DNA of 64,000 bases from Spirometra erinaceieuropaei. Its lineage: Eukaryota > Platyhelminthes > Cestoda > Diphyllobothriidea > Diphyllobothriidae. The notes beneath the pieces are model-generated. The model had not been told where the DNA came from. It searched no databases and worked only from the letters and a program-made list of their open reading frames with translations. A program made the translations under genes and the position numbers. This document shows, one piece after another, positions 35,590 through 45,256 of this stretch. How positions within the stretch are numbered: the stretch's first letter is position 1; every line of letters starts with the position of its first letter. The stretch covers positions 878,467-942,466 of the forward strand of contig CACRXP010000177.1 in NCBI GenBank assembly GCA_902702965.1, written 5' to 3'.

Positions 35590-37085
35590 TCAACAATAGT
35601 TTTTGCACTGCCAACAGAAGCGAAGAGACGGATCCTAGAAAGCAGTCGTGAAAAAGGAGACACATTCGCTGGGATAAGAGCTTTATTCGTCTGACGTTTC
35701 GGATTTCTGCCTGAACCCGTCATCAGAGACAATAGCAGATATGAGTGGTTTATACACAAGGGACCACAGTATTTACAAGATGCAGTCACCATGCTACCGC
35801 ATACCTATAAATATTAATGTCTCCACCCCCCCCCCTCATCAGGGACTGTTGCACTTGGCATGATGACTGTTTGATGACCGACATTCGTGTCTTTAATTGC
35901 TGCAATTCTATGACCCGTTCTGGATGCTGTTGTGAGGATTGATCGACTATCTGACCCAGCGACAATCCCGTTGGGAACGGTGTTCGCCTTTGCGCCCCCA
36001 CATGGCTAATTACCCCGCATATGCGAAGTCTCAGCACCGACTATCGAAGGCGGAGGTCGTTCCATTTGTTAATAGACTAGGAGCCGGTGAACTATGACTC
36101 AAGCAGCTCGCGGCTCATGCGGTTGTCACCTCTAGCAAGAATTTCACCCTCGTCCAAATTAAATGCGTTGCCGGATCGCGTTGATTGAGTCGCAACTGGA
36201 AAGCTGGCGTCATTTCTCCTCACCGCTGAATCGTTTTCGACCGTTTGCATTCGAAGCAGTCTTCCAGTTTCTCCGACTTCGTTGCTTTGTTCGCAACTGC
36301 ATCAGATCCGACAAACGACTCCAGACGTTTCTTTCCGTGGCAGCGGGTCTTTCGTTTTCATTAACTGACGTCTGATAGTTGCCTCCGGTCTTTGTGCAAC
36401 CCCAACTCCAAGTGGTGCGAAAAGGTGGTCGATAGTTTCCAAAACGTCCTTGACATACGGAAACGTTCGCCGAAATTCGGAATTCATGCGGTTTGTCCTT
36501 CCATCCCTTTTGGGTATGCACCGGTTGACGAAGGTCGCTATGGGCTTTAAAAACTCGTCGGAGGTATTGTAGTTCGACAATCTTGTCTCTTGGCTCACTG
36601 CAATGCGCTTCGACACGCCGATATAACGTCCTTATATAACTGCGTTTGTTGCTGATTTGGTGGTTGCCGTTAAAGTTCAGCTCTTGCGTCGTATCTGTCG
36701 CTTTCCTGAACAATTTGGTCTTTAGGCTACCGCAATCTTCGCGGCAGATGAGGCCAGCTAATTGTTCTCTACCTCCTTCATTGTGAAGTTTATGCCCGGA
36801 AAGACTGCATTCGGACGTTCTTTGAATATCAGCAGTTGATCCCGGTCGATGACAACGAAGGTAATATCCAGAACTTCGGTCTATGGTATTGAAAAAACCT
36901 GCGGCTCTAACCGTCGCAGGATCGCCTCGGTTGCACTGGACAGGACAGACTGTCTTTAGAAACCCAGAGGTTTACTGGGGGACCAACAGTTCTATGTTCC
37001 ATGTGCAACATACCCTGTACAAACGCTGTTATACGAAATTAATGCTACGTTGTTGGCTCATTTAGACAGAATCGAGTTTTAGTCA
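35590..37085 (-). pseudogene. P1 PLE with internal inversion
   Basis: The minus strand from 36940 down to ~36030 carries palm, connection and GIY-YIG sequence with frameshifts: 'VVIDRDQLLIFKERPNAVFPGINFTMKE', 'LYRRVEAHCSEPRDKIVELQYLRRVF', 'FPYVKDVLETIDHLFAPLGVGVAQRPEATIRRQL', 'KDPLPRKETSGVV'. The terminal motif follows at 35726-35687 (CTGATGACGGGTT..AAATCCGAAACGTCAG). From 36941 to 37080 the + strand instead encodes the upstream block ('VLDRTDCL', 'GDQQFYVPCATYPVQTLLYEINATLLA'). The 5' part is therefore inverted relative to the 3' part, with the breakpoint near 36940. Dead copy. Confidence 0.8.
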
Positions 37086-37089
37086 TGCA

Positions 37090-38720
37090 TCTTCGCGTTT
37101 TATGCAACAATTATTTTCAAGAAGAAATAGAGAGATTTTCGCTCACAAACGTGAGTTGCAATAAGTCTGTTAATGGGCTAGACGTACGAGCACTTTTTGC
37201 GGCAAAAGAAGTAGCGAAAGAGATTTACTTGGCGCGTGCTAACTGTCCTTGCATGTACAGTAGCCCTAAAGGCCTTAGTTGCGGAAATCTAATAATAGAG
37301 CCTGTGTCATGCCATGCACACATTCACTTCATATATTTAAGCATGGTTTCAATTTAGTCACTTCGCGGCTGAACTCACAGACGTAGTGAAGGGAAAAAAT
37401 CATTTGCGAGAATTTCTCCAATGTAAACAAGTCCTGTCCTGCAAAGATACTTTCCCGCACTTCCATGCGCATCGCAAAACACCTTTGAAAACCTGTCTCA
37501 TTCTACTCCTCCTATTTGTTTACTTTGACCTCCACCTCTACCAAATCCCCGAGAAGATGACTCCTGTTGTCTGCCTCCGTCGTCCAACAACGAGGACAGC
37601 TGACTCATGTCGAGCCACCTATCTGCTGTCTAGTGAAACAATCTCTCCGCCCCCACGTCTTGTTTAGGTCGCCATCAGCAGACGCAAAACTCATGATTCC
37701 AACTGGATTAACTCTCTGAGTGGCTCCGTCTTCTGCACAACGCCCATATTCCTTTATTTTACTATATTTTTCATCTCTTTTTGGAAATATGCGTGTACAA
37801 AATTATCTGGAGGTTTTAACTTTGTCGCAAACTCGGGAAAGCATCCCAAGGACTTCGAAATTCCTGTTGTTTGTTCTCCATGTTTTTTAATCATATCTTT
37901 TTGTTCCGTTCCCCGTATAGTGTTTGTCCTCGTCGCGTTCAAGCTCTTTCGTATCTTAGTCCATTCAGAAGATGATATTTATTCCGTAAATGGTGAACTT
38001 CGCAGTTTCCAACAGTTTTCGTTAGGCATTTATAAAAACTTCAGCCGCAGCCTTGGATTTGTTAACAGAAGTGTGTTGGTCAGGTTAATTTATAAAATTG
38101 CTGTGCATCGCGTCTGCCACATTAGCTCTTGTTTTTATATTGCTTGCAGCAAACAAGTAAAATAAATTTGTTGGTGCCGTTTGATTCTTTGCAGATCGCT
38201 GAATAGCCGCGACTGTAAAGAAAGTTGAAGAAATAAACATTTAATGGTGACCTCCCAATTCAAATTTATTCGTTTTCAGGTGTGGCCTTAATTGGTTAAG
38301 AATATATATATATATATACTGAAGGACATCTCGCGTTTTATTTCAAACGCCACATAACGGTTTCTCAAACCTAAATGATTTGAACACAACCCCACTGGAC
38401 ACAAGCCCAAAACCGCTTTGAATTTTCACTTTATAAATGTGCATTTTTAAGGACGCATATACGTCGTATTGCTGTTTACCTAATTACATAAATGCATTGA
38501 GTAATATCAGACATTTGTGCGCTGAAACTCTACCTATTGGTGAAAGTGCATAGGCGAAAACTACAAAAATACTCTGAGCATCGTTATTTGTGAGCGGCTG
38601 TCAGCACACTTCTCAAGACAGTCATCACTGCGTTGACCTGCCTGCAACTTTTGGGGACCACGTGTTAGTCTAATACTGAACTGTTCACCTTAAGGGATTT
38701 TCCATGCACAGTCAATAGAA
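37090..38720. other. unassigned DNA with a (TA)n run
   Basis: No gene recognised. A short (AT)n microsatellite lies at ~38301-38318. Confidence 0.4.
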
Positions 38721-38728
38721 AACAATAG

Positions 38729-39682
38729 TTACCTTCAATCCTTGCATCACTCGTTTTCCCGTCCAATAAGAAACCTGCAGAAAGCGTTGTGAAACTCAAA
38801 TCACAACTTCGCCCAGTAAGCAACGCCGCCGCACAACCGCTTCCAACGTGTCCTCGATGTCAACGGACATTCCGGGCTCGAATCGGACTTGTTGGACATC
38901 TTCGGATTAACTGCGCCTCTCGAACGGCACCAACCATCGTCCCCCCGCCTGCCTCTTCCTCCTCCTCTCCGCCGCAAACTAACCCTGACAATTCTCCTGA
39001 CCCACCACTTCCATCATTCTCCTCCTCCTCCTCCTCCTCCTCCTCGCCCACTGCTCCAACGGCGGCCGCTCAGGCGACTGTCCCACGCACAGCAACCGAC
39101 ACTACCACCACCTTCCCCGACTCCAGCGATGAGGATCAGGACTACACCTGCCCTCACTGCGACCGTACTTTCACCTCACACATCGGCCTGGTCGGTCACT
39201 TGCGAATCCATCGCACAGAGCCTGGCGAACCAGTGCCTGGAGCACCCACCTATACCCATCAAGCTCGCCTCCACTGCCCACACTGCCCTCGCACCTTCAC
39301 GCATCGCATGGGCCTTTTCGGCCACATGCGCATCCACGAGAGCGGCCTTGACCGCACTCCCGACACACCCACTACATCCAACACATCCACTGTGCACACC
39401 CCCACTCTCGTTCCATCCGTCCGCGACACCACCACCACCGCCTCCTCTGTAGCTGACACTGACACCGCCGACTTCTCATGCCCACACTGTCCACGCACAT
39501 TCACCTCACGCATCGGCCTGGTCGGTCACTTGCGAATCCATCGCACAGAGACTGGCGAACCAGTGCCTGGAGCACCCACCTATACCCATCAAGCTCGTCT
39601 CAACTGCCCACACTGTCCTCGCACTTTCAGGCATCGCATGAGCCTATTCGGCCACATGTGCATCCACGACGACCTGCGGTAG
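38729..39682 (+). CDS. five-zinc-finger ORF, probable non-LTR element C-terminus
   Basis: An open frame from just after a TAG at 38726-38728 to a TAG at 39680-39682. The first recognisable part begins near 38789 at a non-ATG codon, and there is no convincing ATG start, so this is either a 5'-truncated ORF or an exon. Counting from 38789: finger 1 at 21-42 (C..C-x12-H..C, a C2HC variant), a Pro/Ser/Thr-rich low-complexity linker at 45-117, then C2H2 fingers at 121-141, 163-183, 231-251 and 273-293. All share the pattern CPxCxRTFxxxxxLxGHxxIH. Fingers 2-3 and 4-5 are a 330-bp internal duplication. GC-rich codon use contrasts with the AT-rich surroundings. Zinc-finger tails of this CPRCxRTFRARIGLVGHLR type are, as I recall, widespread at the C-terminus of reverse-transcriptase proteins in diphyllobothriidean tapeworms. 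No reverse transcriptase lies upstream here. A host nucleic-acid-binding protein is the alternative. Confidence 0.7.
   Translation, partial: LPSILASLVFPSNKKPAESVVKLKSQLRPVSNAAAQPLPTCPRCQRTFRARIGLVGHLRINCASRTAPTIVPPPASSSSSPPQTNPDNSPDPPLPSFSSSSSSSSSPTAPTAAAQATVPRTATDTTTTFPDSSDEDQDYTCPHCDRTFTSHIGLVGHLRIHRTEPGEPVPGAPTYTHQARLHCPHCPRTFTHRMGLFGHMRIHESGLDRTPDTPTTSNTSTVHTPTLVPSVRDTTTTASSVADTDTADFSCPHCPRTFTSRIGLVGHLRIHRTETGEPVPGAPTYTHQARLNCPHCPRTFRHRMSLFGHMCIHDDLR
39182..39680 (+). repeat. 330-bp internal duplication within the zinc-finger ORF
   Basis: ATCGGCCTGGTCGGTCACTT at 39182 recurs at 39512. The ~165 bases following each are almost identical (CACAGAG.CTGGCGAACCAGTGCCTGGAGCACCCACC). Low divergence indicates a recent duplication or gene conversion that added two fingers. 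Confidence 0.9.
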
Positions 39683-40380
39683 ACAACCGCCGGCCACACC
39701 ACACATTCACTCACTCCCTACCTCCTCCACCACCACCATCACCCCACCAGAAATCAACACTCACACACCTCATGCACCCAACTGCCACCTCCCACGCAAG
39801 TGGGAAGTGTGCATCTCGACTCGGTCCCCATGCGGCTTCGGCTGCACGGGTGACTTGAGTCCGAGACTATCCCGACACGTCAAGCGTCGTGGATAGGAAG
39901 GTTGCTGATTGACGCCCGTTCTCGGTTCACGCAGTTCGTCGCGTTGTGTGTGTGTGTGTTGTGTGGAGTGGCAGACTGGTGGGCTGGGGACGAGCTGAAG
40001 CAGTACCTTTCACGGCCCTCTCACGCAAGTGAGAGACACGCCGTTCAACCCCCGTTGTGTGAAATCCTGGTGTTTGTGTGTATGGGGGGCCAGGTCGTGC
40101 TGTGGCGCGCGCAGGCATGGTCAGTCGACCATGTCAGCCACCGCGCCCATTCCCCACTCCAGTCTTCTGACCGGCTCGGACAGCGGCTGGGGTGTGGGGA
40201 TGGGAAGGGAGAGTGAGGTCGACGACTCAGCGCACTTTCTCCTCACTATAAACAATCTGACGCGCTTGAAGCTATCACGGTGCGCTAAAAGCCGTGGCTT
40301 GGAAGGTTGCCAACTGACGGGGTACCTTGGACCTCCTCCTTCACTGGAGGCGGTCTGAGAGTCAGGCTGCAATGGCTCCT
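39683..40380 (+). mobile_element. LINE-like 3' untranslated tail
   Basis: GC-rich sequence after the zinc-finger stop. It contains two perfect hairpins with the same GCAA tetraloop: TCCCAC-GCAA-GTGGGA (39790-39805) and CTCTCAC-GCAA-GTGAGAG (40018-40035). A (GT)n patch lies near 39945-39958. The tail ends with CTATCACGGTGCGCTAAAA and GGCTTGGAAGGTTGCCAACTGACGG, shared with 12.99-13.19 kb. No poly-A. Confidence 0.6.
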
Positions 40381-40409
40381 TTTTAATGTGGCCTTTATGG
40401 CATTCCCAC

Positions 40410-40780
40410 CACAGTGTGGGATCTGAGCCAGGCGTTGGCGGCACGCCCAGGTGCGGCTTCGGCCGTGCCAGCCTCCAAATCTCTGTTGTGTTGGTTGAAA
40501 TCCTGATTATTTGTTGTGTGGACCAGGGGGTGTGGTGGAACGCCAAGGTGAGGATCCGTCCGAGCCATCCACCTGCGGCCTCCCTCGTCTCCGGTCTTCT
40601 TGACTCTGTCTTGACACCGGGTCCAGGCGGGGGAGGAGGAGAGAGTGTAGGTAGATGCTACGCAAGTCTACCGGCACTATAAACCCCTGCGTAAGTCACC
40701 GTCCCTGCTCCCATTGCTGCTGCAACTGTGGGGCACACGGTGGACATCATCGAAACCGATGGTCGAACTGTCATATAATG
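40410..40780 (+). mobile_element. family L copy (LTR-like)
   Basis: Core blocks TTGACTCTGTCTTGACACCGGGTCCAG, GAGAGAGTGTAGGTAGATGC, ACGCAAGTCTACCGGCACTATAAACC, GGGGCACACGGTGGACATCATCG and GATGGTCGAACTGTCA. Just past the end, TGGTGGCAGCGGCTG (from ~40784) could be a tRNA primer-binding site, which would make L a gypsy-type LTR. The evidence is thin because no gag or pol follows. Confidence 0.65.
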
Positions 40781-40799
40781 GTGGCAGCGGCTGCTCGTG

Positions 40800-41830
40800 A
40801 AGTCTGCATTCTGGCGCTATAAGTGAACAGATTCTTTTTAACAGTAGCTCCCGAACGCGCGAATTTGTCTACCAAAGCACCGTCGATTGAAGGTCCATTA
40901 GCAGAAGACCTTAAACCTAAACCAGTATAATGTAATAAATATACAAGGATACTCATTGATATGAATAGAATATGAGTATATATATGAATACATACCCCGA
41001 GCAGTTTGGTGAAAGACCACCTCTAATGCAAGCATGGAAGTAAAATGGTAGACGGAGTTCCTGACTTATCAGACCAGAGGTCGCTTGAATGACTGACGTT
41101 GCTTCTGAGCGGATGCCCGTGAGATGAAGATTTATTTGTAAGAACATGGTGCACATTGCGTTAGGTCTATTATTATATACAGTATGCAAACATGCATTGC
41201 ATGGGCTGTTTATTGGCTAATTTACATAATTTTGCTGAAAAATGGTTACTGTGTAACAAGCGGATCTGAAAACTTGCTGAAAGCTACTAATCGTGACGTG
41301 ACAGAGCTTCATGTACTTGTCATAACTGCGTGCCTGAACTCGAAAAAAGGTTGACTGTAATTACTGTTGAATCAATTACACTGGTCACTGGATCAGTTAT
41401 TTCAGACCGAAAGCTACTCATTGAGTTTAGCCTCTTGATATGCCTTAACCCCTGTCACATTCTCAAACTGGCTGCATGAAGGCCGGCCAGTTATGGGGTT
41501 TTGTCGACGTTATGAGCATTTATGTGGAATTTCACGTCAAATGTGACTAGCAATCGTGTCTTTTTATGAGATGTTTGTAGCGACTTTGCATGTTAACCCC
41601 TACTGCAACGTGAAGTTAGCCCTAATTCCAGAAACTACATTATTGAGAATCGCAGGGTATGAAAGTTGGTGATCTGATGAAAAAACCGCTTATCTCTGGA
41701 TGGTGGCAAGGGGCCAGTCTTTCAATCCGCGAGGGGCCAACTGTCCTTACGTGAAGATGCCAATCTTGCGAGTTATTTAATGTAACTGCTGATTCAGTTG
41801 CGCTTTACCGAGCATACATAGAAACCCAGT
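40800..41830. other. unassigned DNA
   Basis: No gene or known repeat. Confidence 0.4.
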
Positions 41831-41834
41831 TTTT

Positions 41835-42063
41835 TCGCTTTTTAATTTCGTCAAAAATTAACTACGAACTTGGAGTAGATCACTTTATACAAGGTCTATA
41901 AGCCCAGACAGAGATTTCTATGTATGAATATTTGGCCGTAGTCAGTCGACCACAGCAGGTAACCGCGTAATATAAATTAGCTGCCGACGGGCAGCTAGTA
42001 ATACACATTAGGGTAAGGCGATACCATACTCACATCACAGGCACCAACCAAAAGCCCATACAC
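41835..42063 (-). repeat. repeat R, copy R3
   Basis: The minus strand starts at CGCGTGTATGGGCTTTTGG, only ~10 bases 5' of the stem I strand, that is, close to the predicted cleavage point. It then runs through the monomer tail (GAGTATGGTATCGCCTTACCC), across the tail-to-head junction (GTGTATTACTAGCTGCCCGTCGGCAGCTAAT) and into the next head (GTTACCTGCTGTGG ... GGTCTATAAG.C inverted ... AAATTAAAAAGCG). A perfect 7-bp hairpin AGCTGCC-GACG-GGCAGCT lies at 41979-41996. Confidence 0.75.
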
Positions 42064-42370
42064 GCGGTTACCCGCTGTGGCTGATGGACTTCGGCCCAAA
42101 TATTCATGCATAGAAATCTCGGTCTGAGCCTATAAACTCTGAATAGACTGATCTACTCCAAGTTCGTAGTTAATTCGCGGGAAAATTAAGAAGCGAGAAT
42201 TTCTAAATTGGAGTATCTACCAGAACACAGACGATGAATGCTGGGGGACCCACTGACGGGTCGAGCCCCTCTCAATTGCGCCATGTCGCGACAGAATATC
42301 GGCGAGACACGCGTGTATGGGCTTTTGGTTAGTACCTATGCTGTGAGTATGGCGTCAGCCTACCCTAAAT
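42060..42370 (+). repeat. repeat R, copy R4, inverted to R3
   Basis: Starts GCGGTTACCCGCTGTGGCTGATGG exactly where R3 (minus) starts, so the two copies abut tail-to-head in opposite orientations at CGCG. It continues to GAGTATGGCGTCAGCCTACCC. Hammerhead at 42249-42316: CCCA, CTGACGG (core A9 changed), GTCGA ... TCGGC, GAG (A14 changed), ACACGCGTGTA, TGGG. Two core substitutions should abolish cleavage. Confidence 0.75.
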
Positions 42371-42374
42371 CTCA

Positions 42375-43285
42375 GGTTTATACGTGCCTAATGCATAAAA
42401 GCAGCCAGAAACTTCGAAATAATTCACAAACTGCCCCGATAATCGAAGAGTCGATTAGCAGGAAACTTTTTAGAAACAAAACACACTTCATTACAGTTGC
42501 ATTACGACGCAATACCTTTATAAGACACATTGCTGTAAATAGGAAGACGTGGCTGATCAGTTGCATTATCTTCACTGAGTGCTTATGGCGAACGCTTACC
42601 AAATCTCCTATAGTTAATATATCCGATCGACACCGCCAGGACAACGGAACGAGTATCATTAGTTAAACGTTGAACTTAATAACCCCGATTCTGCCAACCT
42701 AGTGCTGAGTAAGGCTCGCTGACGACGGCTAGTAATACGAGAAAACTCACCGTAGTCTCCTTGGTTATTTCGATACTCTTCTTTAAGTATTTAAAAACTC
42801 CGATTTACGTCTAAGACGATTCCATCGACGGACAAAGAGATTATTTATGTTTGCCGTAGGGTTTGCTTAAAGGGGATTATCAAAGTTCCACGCACATATA
42901 AATCTGTCTTGAAAGGCCAACGTGGAACCGCTTGTCGGCGAACCACTTTCCTCCGCTGATACGGGTTTTCTGAGTACAGGATTTTGTATGTTTTCAAAGT
43001 CAGCAATTCTAAACGTCTTATTTAATTCATCGTTTTTAATTGATGCCTGTTCTTTCCGGGAATTTAGTGTAGTTCGGGTTGGATTATGCGCGCTAAGAAC
43101 TGCATAGTGATTGCTTCTATGGCGAGCTATCTTCTGATAAAACATCGGGCTCCAGAAATAAGCAAATTTCGGTTTAGGATTTCGTCACATCAGTCGAAAA
43201 GAACAGGGCTGTATGGAAAAGATACGACGCAGCCTGATTTGCGAAAAGAATATACGTACATCCGTCTCAGCTATTAATCCTTTGT
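42375..43285. other. unassigned DNA
   Basis: Opposing short ORFs at 42.87-43.15 kb show no family motif. Confidence 0.35.
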
Positions 43286-43289
43286 ATAT

Positions 43290-43612
43290 AATAGGGGAGG
43301 TGCGCTCCCTGTTCGTTCTTATAGAACTCACTCGTTACGTTGTGCCTTACGGGCTCTCTCTTGAGCCCAACTAGCAGCCGCACAGCGGCGCATGATATAG
43401 GTAGAATGTCAGTACCGATCGAAACCGACAGAACGACGAGCTTGTGGCTCAGGGGATAGAGGCGTTTGTATTCAAAGTAACAGGTCGCGAGTTCGAACCT
43501 CGGGTGTTCCACACTTCGGGGTTGGGTATGACTGTCTGACGACGGCTGATAAGCCAGAAATGGTCATTCCAGTCTCCCTTGTCTTTGTCAGTAATGACAT
43601 ATGCATTTATAT
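43290..43612 (+). mobile_element. tRNA-SINE unit 1 of cluster
   Basis: Head module (GTTCGTTCTTATAGAACTCACTCG ... GAGCCCAACTAGCAGCCGCACAGCGGCGCATGATATAGG), GAAACCGACAGAACGACGAGC, A box TGGCTCAGGGG (43445-43455), B box GAGTTCGAACC (43489-43499), CTCGGGTGTTCCACACTTCGGGGTTGGG, and tail AAGCCAGAAATGGTCATTCCAG to CCTTGTCTTTGTC. This is the cleanest full-length copy in the window. Confidence 0.85.
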
Positions 43613-43614
43613 GA

Positions 43615-43965
43615 GGGAACAGGGACGCTCACCGATCGCGTTACAGAACTCACTCGTCCAACTGTGCGGCTGCAGGCGGGGAAAAAGAGAGTGCCCCAAG
43701 GCAGAACGGAGCGAGTGAATGCTGTAGCGCGATCGATGAGCGCCCTCTACCATTTTGCATACCTAATCGCAATCGGCTGGTCAACAAGACCGTAACTCAG
43801 TGATTAGAGGCGTTTTAGTTCAAATCGATGAGTTACGTGATAGAGCTCCACATGTTCCACATATCGGAGCTTGATATATCTGGTTGACGACAACAAATGA
43901 CCTGGAAATAACCGTTTCAGGCTCCCTTGACCTTGTCAGTAGTGCTGTATTGCATAAATATTTAT
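43615..43965 (+). mobile_element. tRNA-SINE unit 2 with foldback head
   Basis: The head is a palindrome: GACGCTCACCGATCGCGTTACAG...CACTCG on the left (43624 on) and the inverse ACGGAGCGAGTGAATGCTGTAGCGCGATCGATGAGCGCCCTC on the right (to ~43750). A degraded tRNA part follows (A box TAACTCAGTGATTAGAG near 43793; B box lost) and a diverged tail. Confidence 0.7.
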
Positions 43966-43971
43966 GTAATG

Positions 43972-44285
43972 GTAGAGGGGGTGCTCATGGATCTTTTTTT
44001 AACAGACTTCACTTGTTCCGTTGTGCCTTTGGACTCTACCTCAAGACCAATCGAAGAGAAAGTTGCATAACCAATGATTGGTGAGCACCCCTCTATCATT
44101 CTACATTCTCGATCGCAATAGACAGGACAACGGACCTGTGGCTTAGTGGTTAGAGGCGTTGGACGTCTAATCAAAATGCTACGGTATTGGGCCCAGTTGT
44201 TCTACACATCAGATGTGGTAGTGACTGGCTAGGCGCCTAATGAGCCAGAAATGGCCACTTGACTCACCCTTGTTGGTAATACTAT
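43972..44285 (+). mobile_element. tRNA-SINE unit 3 with foldback head
   Basis: Left arm ATGGTAGAGGGGGTGCTCATGGATC (~43969) and right arm GATTGGTGAGCACCCCTCTATCAT (~44078-44101) bracket a 130-bp head. Then come GACAGGACAACGG, A box TGGCTTAGTGGTTAGAG (44139 on), a degraded B box and tail GAGCCAGAAATGGCCACTTG. Ends in (AT)n. Confidence 0.7.
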
Positions 44286-44301
44286 TTTGCATATATATAT
44301 A

Positions 44302-44745
44302 ATGGTAGGGGGCACTCACCGATCGTTCTTACGTACCTCACTCGTTCCATTGTGGCCTACGGGCTCTCCCTCGAGCCCAACCAGCAGCCGCGCAGCGGCG
44401 CATGATATAGGCAGTATGTTCTTACCGACAAAGACAAGGGAGACTGGAGTCGCCTTTTCTGGCTTATTAGCCGTTGTCAGCCAGTCATACTCAAGGGACG
44501 GAATGAGTTCCGTAAGAACGATCGGTTAGCGCCCCCTGCCATTGTATATTCCCGACAGAGAACCGACAGAGCAACGGGCTCGTCGTCCAGTGGTTAGAGA
44601 TATGGACTTCTAACTAACAGGTCGACAGTTCGAACCTCGGGTGTTCCACACTTCGAGGTTGAGTATGACCAGCTGACGACGAATAATAAGCCAGAAATGG
44701 CCATTCCAGTCTCCCTTGTCTTTGTCTGTAATGATATGCCGCAGA
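44302..44745 (+). mobile_element. tRNA-SINE unit 4 with foldback head
   Basis: Left arm TGGTAGGGGGCACTCACCGATCGTTCTTACG and right arm CCGTAAGAACGATCGGTTAGCGCCCCCTGCCAT (~44507-44544) enclose a piece of SINE tail in reverse (44425-44490). A normal SINE follows: ACCGACAGAGCAACGGGCTCG, A box TCGTCCAGTGGTTAGAG (~44583), B box CAGTTCGAACC (44626-44636) and tail ending TTGTCTTTGTCTG. Confidence 0.75.
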
Positions 44746-45059
44746 TATATATGTACGATTTGAGAGGATGAGTAGAACAATTATCTCGTAGTTAAAGTGA
44801 CATAATCTGCCTAATTGAACTAATATATCTTCATTGTGCTCTGGAAGCTATTTAGCATGGTTGCCTGCAGAGAACATACGGCATTATTCGGGGTCTTGCG
44901 CTACCAAACTTCTTCTCGTTTGTTTTGGCACAGATGCCTCGGAGCGTTCCTAGTATTTTCGAAAGTTGTATATGCGTCATTCCTATTAACAGTCGTGCTT
45001 AAAAGAGAAGTATTGATTAACATGCTAAGATGTTTTTCCTACTAAATTCGTTTTCATAC

Positions 45060-45175
45060 CTAGTCTAATATTATCACTATAACCCAATTCACGCAAATGT
45101 CATCGTACCTGCTGCATCTTGCTGTAAAGAACACGGTGGACATCGTCGATCTCGACGGTCTAACTGCCAATATAT
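45060..45175 (+). repeat. family L fragment
   Basis: A degraded copy of the L 3' end: ATCACTATAACCCAATTCACGCAA, GTACCTGCTGC, ACACGGTGGACATCGTCG and GACGGTCTAACTG. Confidence 0.55.
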
Positions 45176-45256
45176 TGCCTTAAATAAAAATGGGTCTTAT
45201 TTAACAAAAAAAAGTGCAAGGGTCGTTTGGAGCACTGTTAGAATCTCACCCTTTCA

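Noticed and set aside
38860..39051. Minus-strand poly-Glu ORF under the zinc-finger gene
   Set aside because: Shadow of the Ser-rich (TCC)n linker of the plus-strand ORF.
40784..40800. LTR retrotransposon primer-binding site (TGGTGGCAGCGGCTG)
   Set aside because: It is suggestive next to an L copy, but no gag/pol follows and other L copies lack it, so it is mentioned only as a possibility.
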